A stretch of 48,873 bases of DNA. Source: Clostridia bacterium. GTDB lineage: Bacteria; Bacillota; Clostridia; Christensenellales; CAG-314. The notes beneath the pieces are model-generated. The model worked only from the letters and a program-made list of their open reading frames with translations. It searched no databases and had not been told where the DNA came from. The DNA lies in assembly GCA_900769665.1 (NCBI GenBank), contig CAAGHL010000062.1, positions 1 to 48,873 on the forward strand. The letters are read 5' to 3'. A program made the translations under genes and the position numbers. Shown piece by piece: positions 36,342 through 44,860 of the stretch. Position 1 is the first letter of the stretch. Each line of letters begins with the position of its first letter.

Positions 36342-37274
36342 CTACGACTTTTGAAAAATTCTCAGTTTCGCGCTTTTGGAGCGGGAGTTGTTCTCCTGCT
36401 CTTCCTCCGAAGGTAACGTCGGCTTTTTTGTCACCGCCACTCCCTTGGCACGATGTCCGCAAACGCACACGGGCAATCCCGGAGGACAAATACAGTCGGT
36501 TGCAAGGTCGGCAAATGCGTGTTTGACAATCCTGTCTTCCAAACTGTGGAATGTAATTACGGCTATGCGCCCCGACGGGTTTAGTCTGTCTACAGCCGAG
36601 TAGATAAACTCTTTCAAACCGGTCAGTTCTTGGTTTACTTCTATGCGTAACGCTTGGAAGGTACGTTTGGCAGGATGTCCGCCCGTTTTCCTTGCCGCGT
36701 AAGGGATAGACTTTTCTATCACCGTCACCAACTCTCCGCAAGTGGCAATGAGTTTATCTTGGCGAGTCAAGCAAATGTTTTTGGCAATTGCATGGGCAAA
36801 TTTTTCTTCGCCGTAGTCGCGTATCAGCGTAAACAACTCTAGTTCGTCGTAGGTGTTGACCACCGTATATGCGCTTAGCGATTGCGTTTCGTCCATGCGC
36901 ATATCGAGGGGAGCCTCGCCGTGCATGTAGCTGAAACCGCGCTCGGGGTTGTCTATTTGGTAACTGCTGACCCCTAGGTCGGCAAGTATACCGTCAACCT
37001 TTGCCACGCCTGCTTGGTTTAGCACTTCGTCGATTTGCTTGAAGTCGCTGTGGAAAAAGCTGACCTTCGGCGAAACAAGCCTTTGCTTGCACACCGCCAA
37101 CGCTTCCTCGTCCTTGTCGATGCAAATCAACCTACCGTTGTCGCCCAACAGTTTGAGTATTTCCGAGGAGTGTCCGCCACCGCCGCATGTGCAGTCGACG
37201 TAGATTCCGTCGGGTTTGACCGCTAAGCCGTCAACGCTCTCGTGCAACAGCACGGATGTATGTGCAAAAATCAT
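36342..37274 (-). CDS. rsmH: 16S rRNA (cytosine-1402-N4)-methyltransferase
   Basis: SAM-dependent enzyme methylating C1402 in the ribosomal decoding centre, 310 residues. HTSVLLHESVDGL opens the protein, VDCTCGGGGHS near residue 27 binds SAM, and ILADLGVSSYQ, PLDMRMD and ITFHSLEDRIVK are family motifs. Its ATG overlaps the mraZ stop by four bases (ATGA). Confidence 0.95.
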   Translation of the reverse strand: MIFAHTSVLLHESVDGLAVKPDGIYVDCTCGGGGHSSEILKLLGDNGRLICIDKDEEALAVCKQRLVSPKVSFFHSDFKQIDEVLNQAGVAKVDGILADLGVSSYQIDNPERGFSYMHGEAPLDMRMDETQSLSAYTVVNTYDELELFTLIRDYGEEKFAHAIAKNICLTRQDKLIATCGELVTVIEKSIPYAARKTGGHPAKRTFQALRIEVNQELTGLKEFIYSAVDRLNPSGRIAVITFHSLEDRIVKHAFADLATDCICPPGLPVCVCGHRAKGVAVTKKPTLPSEEEQENNSRSKSAKLRIFQKS

Positions 37275-37720
37275 TTATTCATCGCCTTGTGCAAGTTTTT
37301 GTATCTTTCGTCGAATGCTGCGGCGGAGTTGTCTTGGTGAGCGCGACGTTCCGTGTAGGCTTCCTCGCTCCAAATTTCCACCTTGTTGATTGCGCCGACG
37401 ATACGCACGTCCTTTTTGATGTGGCACAATTCGATTAGGTCCTTGGGCAACATAAATCTTCCTTGACCGTCGGCTTCCACCATGTCCGAATACTCGGAAA
37501 TACTGCGTAGCCACTCGGCTTGCTCGGGGTCGAAACTGTCCATGTCTTGCAAGGCTTGCAACAGCTTTTGTTGTCCGATGTCGGCAGGATATACGGCAAT
37601 GCATCCGTTTAGACCGGGCATCAATATGTATTTATTGCCCATTTGGTCACGGTGTTTCGACGGAAGTCGTATTCTGTTTTTGTCATCCAACGAGTGTTGG
37701 TAATTGCCGAGCAAAAACAT
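37271..37720 (-). CDS. mraZ: Transcriptional regulator MraZ
   Basis: AbrB-like DNA-binding protein that controls its own dcw cluster, 149 residues. The start MFLLGNYQHSLDDKNRIRLP and the second copy QGRFMLPKDL form the two MraZ half-barrels, each with the D-x-K/G-R core. The first gene of the cluster. Three direct repeats that fit MraZ operators overlap its promoter, implying autoregulation. Confidence 0.95.
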   Translation of the reverse strand: MFLLGNYQHSLDDKNRIRLPSKHRDQMGNKYILMPGLNGCIAVYPADIGQQKLLQALQDMDSFDPEQAEWLRSISEYSDMVEADGQGRFMLPKDLIELCHIKKDVRIVGAINKVEIWSEEAYTERRAHQDNSAAAFDERYKNLHKAMNK

Positions 37721-37752
37721 TCTTGCCTATACCTCTAAATTCTTGTAAAGGT

Positions 37753-37800
37753 ATTGTAGCACAACGAAAAACCATTTTCAACCATTTTGAACCATTTTCT
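37753..37800 (-). promoter_or_regulatory. dcw promoter with MraZ operator repeats
   Basis: TTGAAA (37776-37781), a 17-base spacer and TACAAT (37753-37758). Three copies of AAAATGGTTS-like sequence with a 10-base period lie at 37770-37800 and overlap the -35 box. A 10-base period is what MraZ operators show in other bacteria (TGGG or GTGK boxes). Confidence 0.8.
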
Positions 37801-38252
37801 TAAAAAAACTTTTGAAAAGCCGTGTTTTGTGCTATATATGTTATATTAAACGCAAAATTAGACGCATTAAATTTCGCGTTTAACTATTGACAAAGAGTGG
37901 CGAAAGTCGATTAGAACTAATGTTTTACGACGGGCGTATTTGCGGCAAGCAAGTTAGCCGTAGCATACTCGAAACAGTCGAACAAAACAACTAATCGCCA
38001 CCGCCGTTTCGATCGTTCGATGCACCCATACTTTAATGTAAATCAAGGTTTGTTCAATGTATATTTTATATAATGTTTATCGTCATTTGCAAAGGGACTT
38101 TATTTGCAACGACAAGGCGAAAAGCAACGGAAAGTTTCACCGACGAATTGTCGCCACACCATTGCTTTTGTAAGCACGGTTACCGACGAAAAATACGCAA
38201 ACGACAATCGACAAATACCATTTGCTATACCACAAAAAATTTTGCCTATTAC
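37801..38252. other. Long non-coding divergent region
   Basis: AT-rich. It contains an imperfect inverted repeat (14 bases, one mismatch: 37846-37859 with 37870-37883). A lone TTGACA at 37887-37892 (plus strand) lacks a good -10. Nothing else is recognised. Confidence 0.35.
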
Positions 38253-38281
38253 TTGCAAAGCAAGGCGAAATTTGATATAAT
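38253..38281 (+). promoter_or_regulatory. Promoter of the M3-like lipoprotein gene
   Basis: TTGCAA (38253-38258), a 17-base spacer and TATAAT (38276-38281), about 60 bases before the start codon. Confidence 0.7.
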
Positions 38282-38346
38282 ATAAAATCCCGAAGAAGTT
38301 TGGGAAAAGCACAACTTACGAAAGAAAATCCAATAAGGAGAACTAT

Positions 38347-40935
38347 ATGAACAAACAAATCAAAGCAGTACTAGTTGCACTACTTTTGTTGACGTTTGTA
38401 GTTGCGGCATTGACCGCATGCTCGCTGACGCCGACGGACAGCAATGCGCAAGACCTGTACGACACCTACTCGACTACGGTCAAGGCACTTGGCAAAACGC
38501 CGATGTCCTCGGAGGAGTGGAAAACGTTGTACGCCGAAGTGCAAAGCGAAAACGCAGGTATAAGCATAACAGGCGTTGCAGTGACCTACGCCACCAACGA
38601 ACAAAACCAAACGATATGCAAACTTACGTTTAGTTTTGTCGACGGCAAGACGGTGGAAAAGGTTTTGACAATTTCCGACACCGATACACCGGATCCAAAC
38701 CCTACGCCCGATCCCGATCCTACTCCCGATCCTAAACCTGATCCTAAACCCGATCCTGATCCCAATCCTACACCCGATCCCGATCCTACTCCCGATCCCG
38801 AACCTAAACCCGAACACGACGGTACAACGGCGGAAAAAGCCTACACCATTGCCGAAGCAATTGAAGTCGCACGGAAATTGAATGCCGGTGACGTATCGGA
38901 TACGCCCGTATATATCAAAGGATACATAGAGGGAGAACTCGAAACAGGCGAGTATACCTCGGGCGGTACATACAACTTGGCGTACCTTGTGGACGTCATT
39001 CCAAACGAAAGTCAAGTATTCGACATTTACGGCTTTTCTCTCGACAAATTCCCCAACCTCAAACAAGGTGACTTTGTCGTAGCATACGGTTACTTGTACC
39101 ACGACGAAGAAAAGGTAGGCACCACCACCTACGAACTTGTAGGTATGTGTAGCGTAGAGGAAGACAACGGAAAAGTCATCGATCCCGAAATCATTTCGGT
39201 CAACAGCGAACAAACGCCTGATCCGACACCCGACCCAACACCCGACGGACATACCCACACATACGACAGTTACTTTGTGTACGGCAAATGCACCCAAGAC
39301 GGTTGCAATGTAATCGGACGTAATCCCGTCGACTCAAAATTCCGCAACGAATTCAAGTACACGCTGACAACGGCTCAAATCAACAACTACAACAACCTTT
39401 ACGAAACCATGAGTAAGGCATTGCAAGGCACCACCGTTGACAGTAATTCTTTCCTTGACAACTTTAACAAATACACGGAAGGACTCGACTACGTAGGCAC
39501 GCAATACCAAATTGCCAGCGTATTGATGGACGTAGACGGCACCACTACCGCGCAAAACAACTTCAACACCGTCAGTAAGCAATACAACTTGATGTTTTCA
39601 AATTACTACGAAATTGTCGTGGCGGTAAACCAATCCAAGGATAGCACCTTCAAAAGGGAGTTTTACACCTACTACAACTACGGTCAGGAATTGTCGCAAG
39701 AGGAAATCGACCAACTGATTAAAGACGCACAAGTCAACAGCGGCAACAACGAAACGCAGGACAAAATAGACAACCTCATCGACCAATACAGCCAACTCGA
39801 CTACAAAAGCGCAACCTACACCAACGACGTAAGCAAACTGTACGGACAATTGGTAACGCTAAACAACACTTTGGCAAAGTCCTACGGCTACAACAACTAC
39901 ATGGACTACGCCTACAAAAATGTCTACAATCGAGAGTACACCCCTGCCGAAGTTGCCAAGATGCGTAATTACGTCAAGCAGTACATCGCGCCTCTGTACA
40001 ACAAAATAGCAACGGAAAACAAAAAATATGATAGCCTGTCAAAAGATGCCGATGTAGATTTTTACAATGCGTTCAATTACTATTCCTTGTTTACCGACAC
40101 TACTGCCACCGAAGGTTTTAAGGAAGCCAAGAGCGCAATAGAATACATCTACAAGTATTTTCAATTCCTCGACGACGGCAACAGCAACATCAAGTTTGTA
40201 AACAGCGTGGAAGACTTGTTTAAGACAGGCAACTACTTTACAGGCACCGGCGTCGGCGCATACACATACTGGTTTGACAGCTACAAAAAGGCGATACTGT
40301 ATTTCAACGATCCCGACTACGCCACGACGTTCACGTTTGTACACGAGTTCGGTCACTACTACGAAAACTGCCACAACGGGGAACGTAACCTTAGTTTTGA
40401 CCATTGCGAAACACAAAGTCAAGGTAACGAAATGCTTTTGCTTGCTTGGCTAAACCAAAATAAAGCAAGCGGAATCAGCGACGGATACCTTGCCACCAAG
40501 TACGCTCGGTTGGAAACAATGTTGTCCACCATTATCGTATCTACGGCAGTGGACGAGTTTGAACAAGCCGCATACAACAACACTTACGGCACGGGCGAAT
40601 TTAGGGACGGTATTGCGACAAACAAGTATCAACAACTCTTTGAAACGATTCTCAACAGCTACGGCGCAAACATAAGCGGTTACAACGATTACTGGTCGGC
40701 AGTTGTGTTTGACAATGCAGGCTACTACATCAGCTACGCAATGAGCGCATTGCCCGCAGTGGAAATCTACGCAAAGGGTGTGACCGACCTCAATGCGGCA
40801 AAGACGGCGTATTTGAAACTGTTTACATACACAAGCCAAGACGAAATAACCTTCACCGAAGCTTTGAAAGCAGCAGGACTGGACAACCCGTTTAGCGAAA
40901 GCTTGTACACCACAATCGCAAACTCAATCAAATAA
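38347..40935 (+). CDS. Surface lipoprotein with M3-like metallopeptidase domain
   Basis: An 862-residue exported protein. The signal peptide ends in the lipobox LTAC (Cys25), so it is membrane-anchored. A Pro-Asp-rich linker spans about residues 117-158; then comes an OB-fold-like domain (about 160-285), a second short PD linker, a HTHTYDSYF...C-x4-C segment, and from about residue 325 a helical domain of the oligoendopeptidase F type. VHEFGH (His666, Glu667, His670) is the zinc motif, and Glu688 in ETQSQ corresponds to the third ligand, though the loop is shorter than usual. Substrates are probably peptides at the cell surface. The ATG follows AAGGAG. Confidence 0.8.
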   Translation: MNKQIKAVLVALLLLTFVVAALTACSLTPTDSNAQDLYDTYSTTVKALGKTPMSSEEWKTLYAEVQSENAGISITGVAVTYATNEQNQTICKLTFSFVDGKTVEKVLTISDTDTPDPNPTPDPDPTPDPKPDPKPDPDPNPTPDPDPTPDPEPKPEHDGTTAEKAYTIAEAIEVARKLNAGDVSDTPVYIKGYIEGELETGEYTSGGTYNLAYLVDVIPNESQVFDIYGFSLDKFPNLKQGDFVVAYGYLYHDEEKVGTTTYELVGMCSVEEDNGKVIDPEIISVNSEQTPDPTPDPTPDGHTHTYDSYFVYGKCTQDGCNVIGRNPVDSKFRNEFKYTLTTAQINNYNNLYETMSKALQGTTVDSNSFLDNFNKYTEGLDYVGTQYQIASVLMDVDGTTTAQNNFNTVSKQYNLMFSNYYEIVVAVNQSKDSTFKREFYTYYNYGQELSQEEIDQLIKDAQVNSGNNETQDKIDNLIDQYSQLDYKSATYTNDVSKLYGQLVTLNNTLAKSYGYNNYMDYAYKNVYNREYTPAEVAKMRNYVKQYIAPLYNKIATENKKYDSLSKDADVDFYNAFNYYSLFTDTTATEGFKEAKSAIEYIYKYFQFLDDGNSNIKFVNSVEDLFKTGNYFTGTGVGAYTYWFDSYKKAILYFNDPDYATTFTFVHEFGHYYENCHNGERNLSFDHCETQSQGNEMLLLAWLNQNKASGISDGYLATKYARLETMLSTIIVSTAVDEFEQAAYNNTYGTGEFRDGIATNKYQQLFETILNSYGANISGYNDYWSAVVFDNAGYYISYAMSALPAVEIYAKGVTDLNAAKTAYLKLFTYTSQDEITFTEALKAAGLDNPFSESLYTTIANSIK

Positions 40936-40952
40936 TAGAGCTTTGTAAAAAA

Positions 40953-40983
40953 AAGGAAGATTCAAACGAGTCTTCCTTTTTTG
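40953..40983 (+). terminator. Terminator of the lipoprotein gene
   Basis: AAGGAAGA pairs with TCTTCCTT, followed by TTTT; flanking A runs could also make it work on the minus strand. Confidence 0.85.
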
Positions 40984-41011
40984 CTTATTTATACAAATAT
41001 AGCCCAAAATG

Positions 41012-41045
41012 CAAAAAAAAGGAAGCTCCGCTTGCGCGAAACTTC
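41012..41045 (-). terminator. Terminator of ruvX-DUF1292
   Basis: A 10-bp stem with a GCAA loop (41022-41045; three G-U pairs in minus-strand RNA) and an eight-T run (41013-41020). It stops the unit 25 bases past the DUF1292 gene. Confidence 0.85.
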
Positions 41046-41069
41046 ACAGTTTTTGTTTTGGTAATGCTA

Positions 41070-41438
41070 TTACTCGGCGTCGTCGTCTTCCAATTCCGCT
41101 TGCTTTTGTACTTCTTCCAAAAGCTTGTTGTACAACACTTCGTACAGGTCGTCTTCGACGGGATACAAACGATCGTAAGCTTCGCCGTCTTCTTCGACGG
41201 ATTCCAACTCGAAGATTTCGATGACAAGGTCGTCCTCGTCTTCATCGGCAGTTTGCAGGTAAACGTAGTTTTTGCCTTCGTGTTCCATCGTGGTTACGAA
41301 GTGGAAAGCAACGTCGTTACCGTTTTCGTCTTGCAACATGATTACATCGTCTTCGCAACCGCAATCGCAGTCGTGATCGTGTTCGCAACCGCAGTCGCAG
41401 TCACAGTCGTGTTCGTGAATGTTCTTTTCTTCAGACAT
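41070..41438 (-). CDS. DUF1292 protein with Cys/His-rich N-terminal tail
   Basis: A 122-residue acidic cytosolic protein. From about residue 32 it matches the small DUF1292 family of Bacillota (DENGNDVAFHFV, EGKNYVYLQ, acidic tail), of unknown function and commonly next to ruvX. The first 31 residues are unusual: Cys12, 14, 16, 18, 24, 26, 28 and His8, 10, 20, 22 form two near-identical modules, encoded by a repeated DNA stretch near 41345-41420. They look like a metal-binding tag. GGAGGT precedes the ATG. It is 17 bases after ruvX. Confidence 0.85.
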   Translation of the reverse strand: MSEEKNIHEHDCDCDCGCEHDHDCDCGCEDDVIMLQDENGNDVAFHFVTTMEHEGKNYVYLQTADEDEDDLVIEIFELESVEEDGEAYDRLYPVEDDLYEVLYNKLLEEVQKQAELEDDDAE

Positions 41439-41455
41439 GTTTGTTACCTCCGTAA

Positions 41456-41872
41456 TTATCTTTTACTGTCCAAATAGTTTTGCAATATTATCGTTGCGGC
41501 AACCTTGTCGATTACCTTTTTGCGGTTTTCGCGGCGAACGTTGCCTTCTATCAGCACGCGCTCGGCGGACAGAGTGGTAAAACGCTCGTCCATAAACTTG
41601 ACGGGGATGTCTGTTGCGGCGGTCAGTGCGTCAACAAACTCACGTGTTTTGCGCGTTTGTTCGTTTTCCAAACCGTTTAGCCCAAGCGGCAAGCCCGACA
41701 CAAACAACGACACTTCGTGCGCTTTGGCAAGCTGTACAATGTAGTTTACGTCGCGCGTGATGTCGCCCTTGCGTGTGTAAGTTTCCAGCGGATTTGCAAT
41801 GATACCCATAAGGTCGGAGACCGCTACTCCTATGCGGACGTCGCCGACGTCCAATGCCATTACTCTACCCAT
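41456..41872 (-). CDS. ruvX: Holliday junction resolvase-like protein RuvX (YqgF)
   Basis: RNase H-fold nuclease linked to Holliday-junction resolution and 16S rRNA 5'-end processing, 138 residues. ALDVGDVRIGVAVSD at the N-terminus, SGLPLGLNG in the middle and MDERFTTLSAE carry the conserved acidic residues. The 33-codon upward extension is rejected. The ATG at 41872 has no ribosome site; a -10 box six bases upstream suggests leaderless mRNA, as for nth. It is cotranscribed with the DUF1292 gene. Confidence 0.93.
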   Translation of the reverse strand: MGRVMALDVGDVRIGVAVSDLMGIIANPLETYTRKGDITRDVNYIVQLAKAHEVSLFVSGLPLGLNGLENEQTRKTREFVDALTAATDIPVKFMDERFTTLSAERVLIEGNVRRENRKKVIDKVAATIILQNYLDSKR

Positions 41873-41878
41873 GTATTT

Positions 41879-41907
41879 ATTGTAACACAAATCGTTGCAG
41901 ATTAACA
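41879..41907 (-). promoter_or_regulatory. ruvX -10 region, leaderless arrangement
   Basis: TACAAT (41879-41884) followed by AAATAC and the ATG. The -35 (TGTTAA at 17 spacing) is poor. Confidence 0.5.
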
Positions 41908-41940
41908 GTGTTTTGAGCAAAGTTTTTGGTGATAATTTGT

Positions 41941-41976
41941 AAAAACAAAACGGCACGACATTACGCCGCACCGCTT
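41941..41976 (-). terminator. Terminator of the 40-residue protein gene
   Basis: An 11-bp stem with several G-U pairs in minus-strand RNA, then TTTTGTTTT. Confidence 0.75.
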
Positions 41977-41996
41977 TGTTTGGGACACAAGGACAA

Positions 41997-42119
41997 TTAC
42001 TTTGTCATTTCCTTTACCTTTTTCTTGCCCTTACCGAGCATGTCCTTGACTTGCGGCACTTCGGACAACGCCATACCGGCTATCACACCGAGTGCCATCC
42101 CTACAAACAGACTTTTCAT
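41997..42119 (-). CDS. Small YtxH-like membrane protein
   Basis: A 40-residue protein: a Gly/Ala-rich hydrophobic segment (about residues 4-20, with a G-x3-G-like pattern) followed by a basic tail (GKGKKKVKEMTK). This resembles short YtxH-type proteins, whose role is unclear. A strong GGAGGAAA before the ATG at 42119 and a terminator after it support a real gene; the longer frame upstream has no support. Confidence 0.7.
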   Translation of the reverse strand: MKSLFVGMALGVIAGMALSEVPQVKDMLGKGKKKVKEMTK

Positions 42120-42275
42120 TTTACTTTCCTCCGTGCAGTCTATTGCGCCGTTAGTATGTGCATATGCCCTGCCGATATGCGTGTTTTTGCCCGATTTTGA
42201 TATACTATGCGTGTAATAGTATTTTACAAACCGCCGATTTTCGAGGCAATCCGTCAAAATTTCGTCAAATATACG

Positions 42276-42310
42276 CAAAAAAAAAGAGTGACTACGTAGC
42301 CACTCTTTAT
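42276..42310 (-). terminator. Terminator of rrf2-iscS-iscU
   Basis: AAAGAGTGGCTACGTAGTCACTCTTT folds back (one mismatch), followed by a T run in minus-strand RNA. Confidence 0.88.
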
Positions 42311-42341
42311 TGTAGATTTATCAAACAGCCCGACGTGCATA

Positions 42342-42749
42342 TTACACGTATTGGATGTTTTCATCGGGTTTGACTTCCTTGCCGGCTTGCTTGTCGCGGT
42401 AGTTTTCGATTGCCTTTTTGATGGCTTCTTCGGCAAGCACCGAGCAGTGAATCTTTTGCGGAGGCAAACCTTCGAGGTATTCAACAACTTTGGCGTTGGT
42501 CACCTTCAAGGCGTCCTCCACCTTCATGCCGATGATCATTTGCGTTGCCGTGGAGCTTGTTGCAATGGCGGCGGCGCAACCGAATGTTTGAAACTTGGCG
42601 TCGACAATCACGTCGTCCACAATGCGCAACGTGATACGCATTATGTCACCGCAAGTTGCGTTACCTACGGTACCTTCGCCGTCCGGGTTTTCTATTTCGC
42701 CTACGTTTTGCGGATGTGCAAAAGCGTCGAGAACTTTTTGGTTATACAT
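42342..42749 (-). CDS. iscU: Iron-sulphur cluster scaffold IscU/NifU-like
   Basis: Builds Fe-S clusters with sulphur from IscS. It has 135 residues. The cluster ligands Cys33 (with Asp35), Cys58 and Cys102 (next to His101) are in place. The ATG lies inside the iscS 3' end (8-base overlap), with GGAGG in the last iscS codons, so the two are coupled. It is NifU-N-like, as in Clostridia that use a minimal Isc system; no hscA, hscB or fdx follows. Confidence 0.95.
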   Translation of the reverse strand: MYNQKVLDAFAHPQNVGEIENPDGEGTVGNATCGDIMRITLRIVDDVIVDAKFQTFGCAAAIATSSTATQMIIGMKVEDALKVTNAKVVEYLEGLPPQKIHCSVLAEEAIKKAIENYRDKQAGKEVKPDENIQYV

Positions 42750-43932
42750 TGTAACTACCTCCTCCGATCTTTTCGTTGTACAGCGGCGACATTATGCGCA
42801 GCTTGGCTATTGTTTCTTTCAGTACGTCCACGGCGTAGTCGGCTTCCTCCATTGTGTTGTCCTTGCCGAAGCTGAAACGGATACTGCCGTGAGATATTTC
42901 GACGGGCACACCCATTGCCAACAGCACGTGGGACGGGTCAAGGCTACCGCTACTGCATGCCGAACCGCTACTTACGGCAACGCCCTTGATGTCCAATGAC
43001 ATCAATATGCCTTCGCCCTCGACGTACTCGAAGCTGAAGTTTGCGCAAGACGGCACGCGGTGTTGCATATCGCCGTTGAAGCGCACGTATGGAATTTCCT
43101 TCATTACGCGTTCCACAAAGTGGTCGCGCACGGCGGCAATGTGTGCGTTGTCCTCGTCCATGGTTGCAACGGCAAGTTCCAACGCCTTTGCCATACCCAC
43201 CACTGCAGGGGTGTTTGTAGTACCGCCGCGTTGGCTACGTTCCTGTCCGCCGCCGCTGACGAGTTTTTCAATCTTTACGCCGTTGCGGATGTACAGTGCG
43301 CCTACGCCCTTGGGACCATAAAACTTGTGACCGCTCATGCTGATCATGTCTGCACCGAGTTCCTTTACGTCGATGTGGATGTACGGCATTGCTTGCACGC
43401 AGTCTGTGTGGAACAACGCGCCGTGTTCGTGGGCTATCTTGCACAACTCACGCACAGGTTGGATTGTGCCGACTTCGTTGTTGACGTACATTACCGAAAC
43501 AAGGGTCGTTTGGTCGTCGATTGCGTCACGAAGCGACTGCGGATCGACAATACCGTTGGGACCGACGGGCAACTTTGTCACGACAAAACCGTTCTTTTCC
43601 AACCACTCGGCGGAAGTAAGTATTGCGTGGTGCTCGATTGCCGAAATGATGATGTGATTGCCCTTGCCGCGCTCTCTCATGGCAAGCGCAGTGCCTTTCA
43701 GAGCCCAGTTGTCCGCTTCGGAACCGCTAGCCGTGAAGTACACCTCGTTGGGTGCCGCGCCGATAAGACGTGCAATGGTAGCACGTGCTTCGGCTACCGC
43801 TTTTGCCGTTTCGCGACCGTAAAAGTGTTGGCTGTCCGCATTGCCGAACTCGTCGGTGAAATACGGCAACATTGCGTCCACCACTCGCTTGTCGCAAGGG
43901 GTTGTGGATGCGTGATCGATGTAAACTCTCAT
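42742..43932 (-). CDS. iscS: Cysteine desulfurase IscS/NifS
   Basis: PLP enzyme giving persulphide sulphur to IscU, 396 residues. IDHASTTP opens it, Lys203 in SGHKFYGPKG binds PLP, and Cys326 in SSGSACSSG is the catalytic cysteine on the mobile loop. The ATG overlaps the rrf2 stop by four bases (ATGA). Confidence 0.96.
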   Translation of the reverse strand: MRVYIDHASTTPCDKRVVDAMLPYFTDEFGNADSQHFYGRETAKAVAEARATIARLIGAAPNEVYFTASGSEADNWALKGTALAMRERGKGNHIIISAIEHHAILTSAEWLEKNGFVVTKLPVGPNGIVDPQSLRDAIDDQTTLVSVMYVNNEVGTIQPVRELCKIAHEHGALFHTDCVQAMPYIHIDVKELGADMISMSGHKFYGPKGVGALYIRNGVKIEKLVSGGGQERSQRGGTTNTPAVVGMAKALELAVATMDEDNAHIAAVRDHFVERVMKEIPYVRFNGDMQHRVPSCANFSFEYVEGEGILMSLDIKGVAVSSGSACSSGSLDPSHVLLAMGVPVEISHGSIRFSFGKDNTMEEADYAVDVLKETIAKLRIMSPLYNEKIGGGSYNV

Positions 43933-44333
43933 AAGTTATCCTCGCAAAGATGCTGTAAACTGATTGTATCTAGGTACTCGTTTATGTGACGGTACAGGTG
44001 CGTCCAAAGGTTGTGCGACACGCAATTGCAACTGTGTCCGCAATCCTTGTTGATGCAGTCGACGATTTCAAGATTGTTTTCGACGGCACGCAACACTTGC
44101 CCTACCGTCACGTGATCGGGGCTGTCGGTGAGTTTGTAACCGCCGTTTGCACCACGCGTGGACGTGACGATATTTTGTCGCTTCATCAGCGCGACGATTT
44201 GTTCAAGGTATTTCTCCGTAACGCCGGTAGCCTCCGCAAGCTGTGCCACCGTGACGCAATCGCTGTCATAGTAACGCTTGGCAAGCTCCACCGCAACGTA
44301 CAATCCGTACCTCGCTTTGGACGACATTTTCAT
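43929..44333 (-). CDS. Rrf2 family regulator (IscR-like)
   Basis: A winged-helix transcription factor of 134 residues. MKMSSKARYGLYVAVELA is the classic Rrf2 start, and TEKYLEQIVALMKRQNIV the recognition helix region. Cys93, Cys98, Cys102 and Cys104 lie where IscR binds its 2Fe-2S cluster. It heads rrf2-iscS-iscU, so it probably senses Fe-S status and represses its own operon. A ribosome site AGGAATT precedes the ATG. Confidence 0.92.
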   Translation of the reverse strand: MKMSSKARYGLYVAVELAKRYYDSDCVTVAQLAEATGVTEKYLEQIVALMKRQNIVTSTRGANGGYKLTDSPDHVTVGQVLRAVENNLEIVDCINKDCGHSCNCVSHNLWTHLYRHINEYLDTISLQHLCEDNL

Positions 44334-44363
44334 CGTTTCAATTCCTACCTTTTTACTATGAAT

Positions 44364-44392
44364 ATTTTACTACTATTATTTGCCGTAGTCAA
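44364..44392 (-). promoter_or_regulatory. isc operon promoter
   Basis: TTGACT (44387-44392), a 17-base spacer and TAAAAT (44364-44369), 30 bases before rrf2. The AT-rich spacer and downstream bases may hold the Rrf2 site. Confidence 0.7.
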
Positions 44393-44523
44393 ACGTTTTA
44401 AGCGTGTTATGAAAAGATTTTTGTGACAAATTTTAAGTAGTTGTTTATATCAAGACAAGAAACCGAAGGTTCATTAAGTCGCAAAGAATACCGATAAAAT
44501 ACAGGCGGACAAGTAATTCCACA

Positions 44524-44647
44524 CATTGCAATACACTCAAGGTGGCGTAGCATAAGGAACGCAAAAAAAAAGGAAGACTGTTTTTTGTCTTCCTTGTTGT
44601 TGCGTGACTAAAAGCAAGCCACCGCTTGATGCTGGCGAAGGGAATCG
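44524..44647 (-). repeat. tRNA-Thr flank repeat, copy A
   Basis: Nearly identical over about 122 bases to 44739-44860. In minus-strand order it has a truncated tRNA-Thr 3' end (44627-44647; CCA changed to TCA), the linker, a terminator hairpin GGAAGAC/GTCTTCC with a T run (44563-44593), and 39 bases beyond. It is a remnant of a duplicated tRNA-Thr gene. Confidence 0.8.
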
Positions 44648-44738
44648 TCCGTCCACGCAGTGGCGGTAAGCGTAGTGAAACGGAGCGCTTACACCCCGTG
44701 TCTTCGCTGCTTTTGCGAAACGTCATTTCGAACTGTCC

Positions 44739-44860
44739 CATTGCAATACACTCAAGGTGGCGTAGCATAAGGAACGCAAAAAAAAGGAAGACCGTTTTTG
44801 TCTTCCTTGTTGTTGCGTGACTAAAAGCAAGCCACCGCTTGGTGCTGGCGAAGGGAATCG
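44739..44860 (-). repeat. tRNA-Thr flank repeat, copy B
   Basis: Second copy of the repeat, with its own terminator (44778-44806). Its tRNA part continues to the left of the array member described next. Confidence 0.8.

Noticed and set aside
38073..38358. Short frames on both strands before the lipoprotein gene
   Set aside because: They overlap the promoter, are AT-driven and have no ribosome site.
38690..38820. CRISPR-like or satellite repeat
   Set aside because: The short repeats encode the Pro-Asp linker of the lipoprotein in frame; there are no spacers.
41345..41420. Intergenic tandem repeat
   Set aside because: It is coding DNA for the Cys/His modules of the DUF1292 protein.
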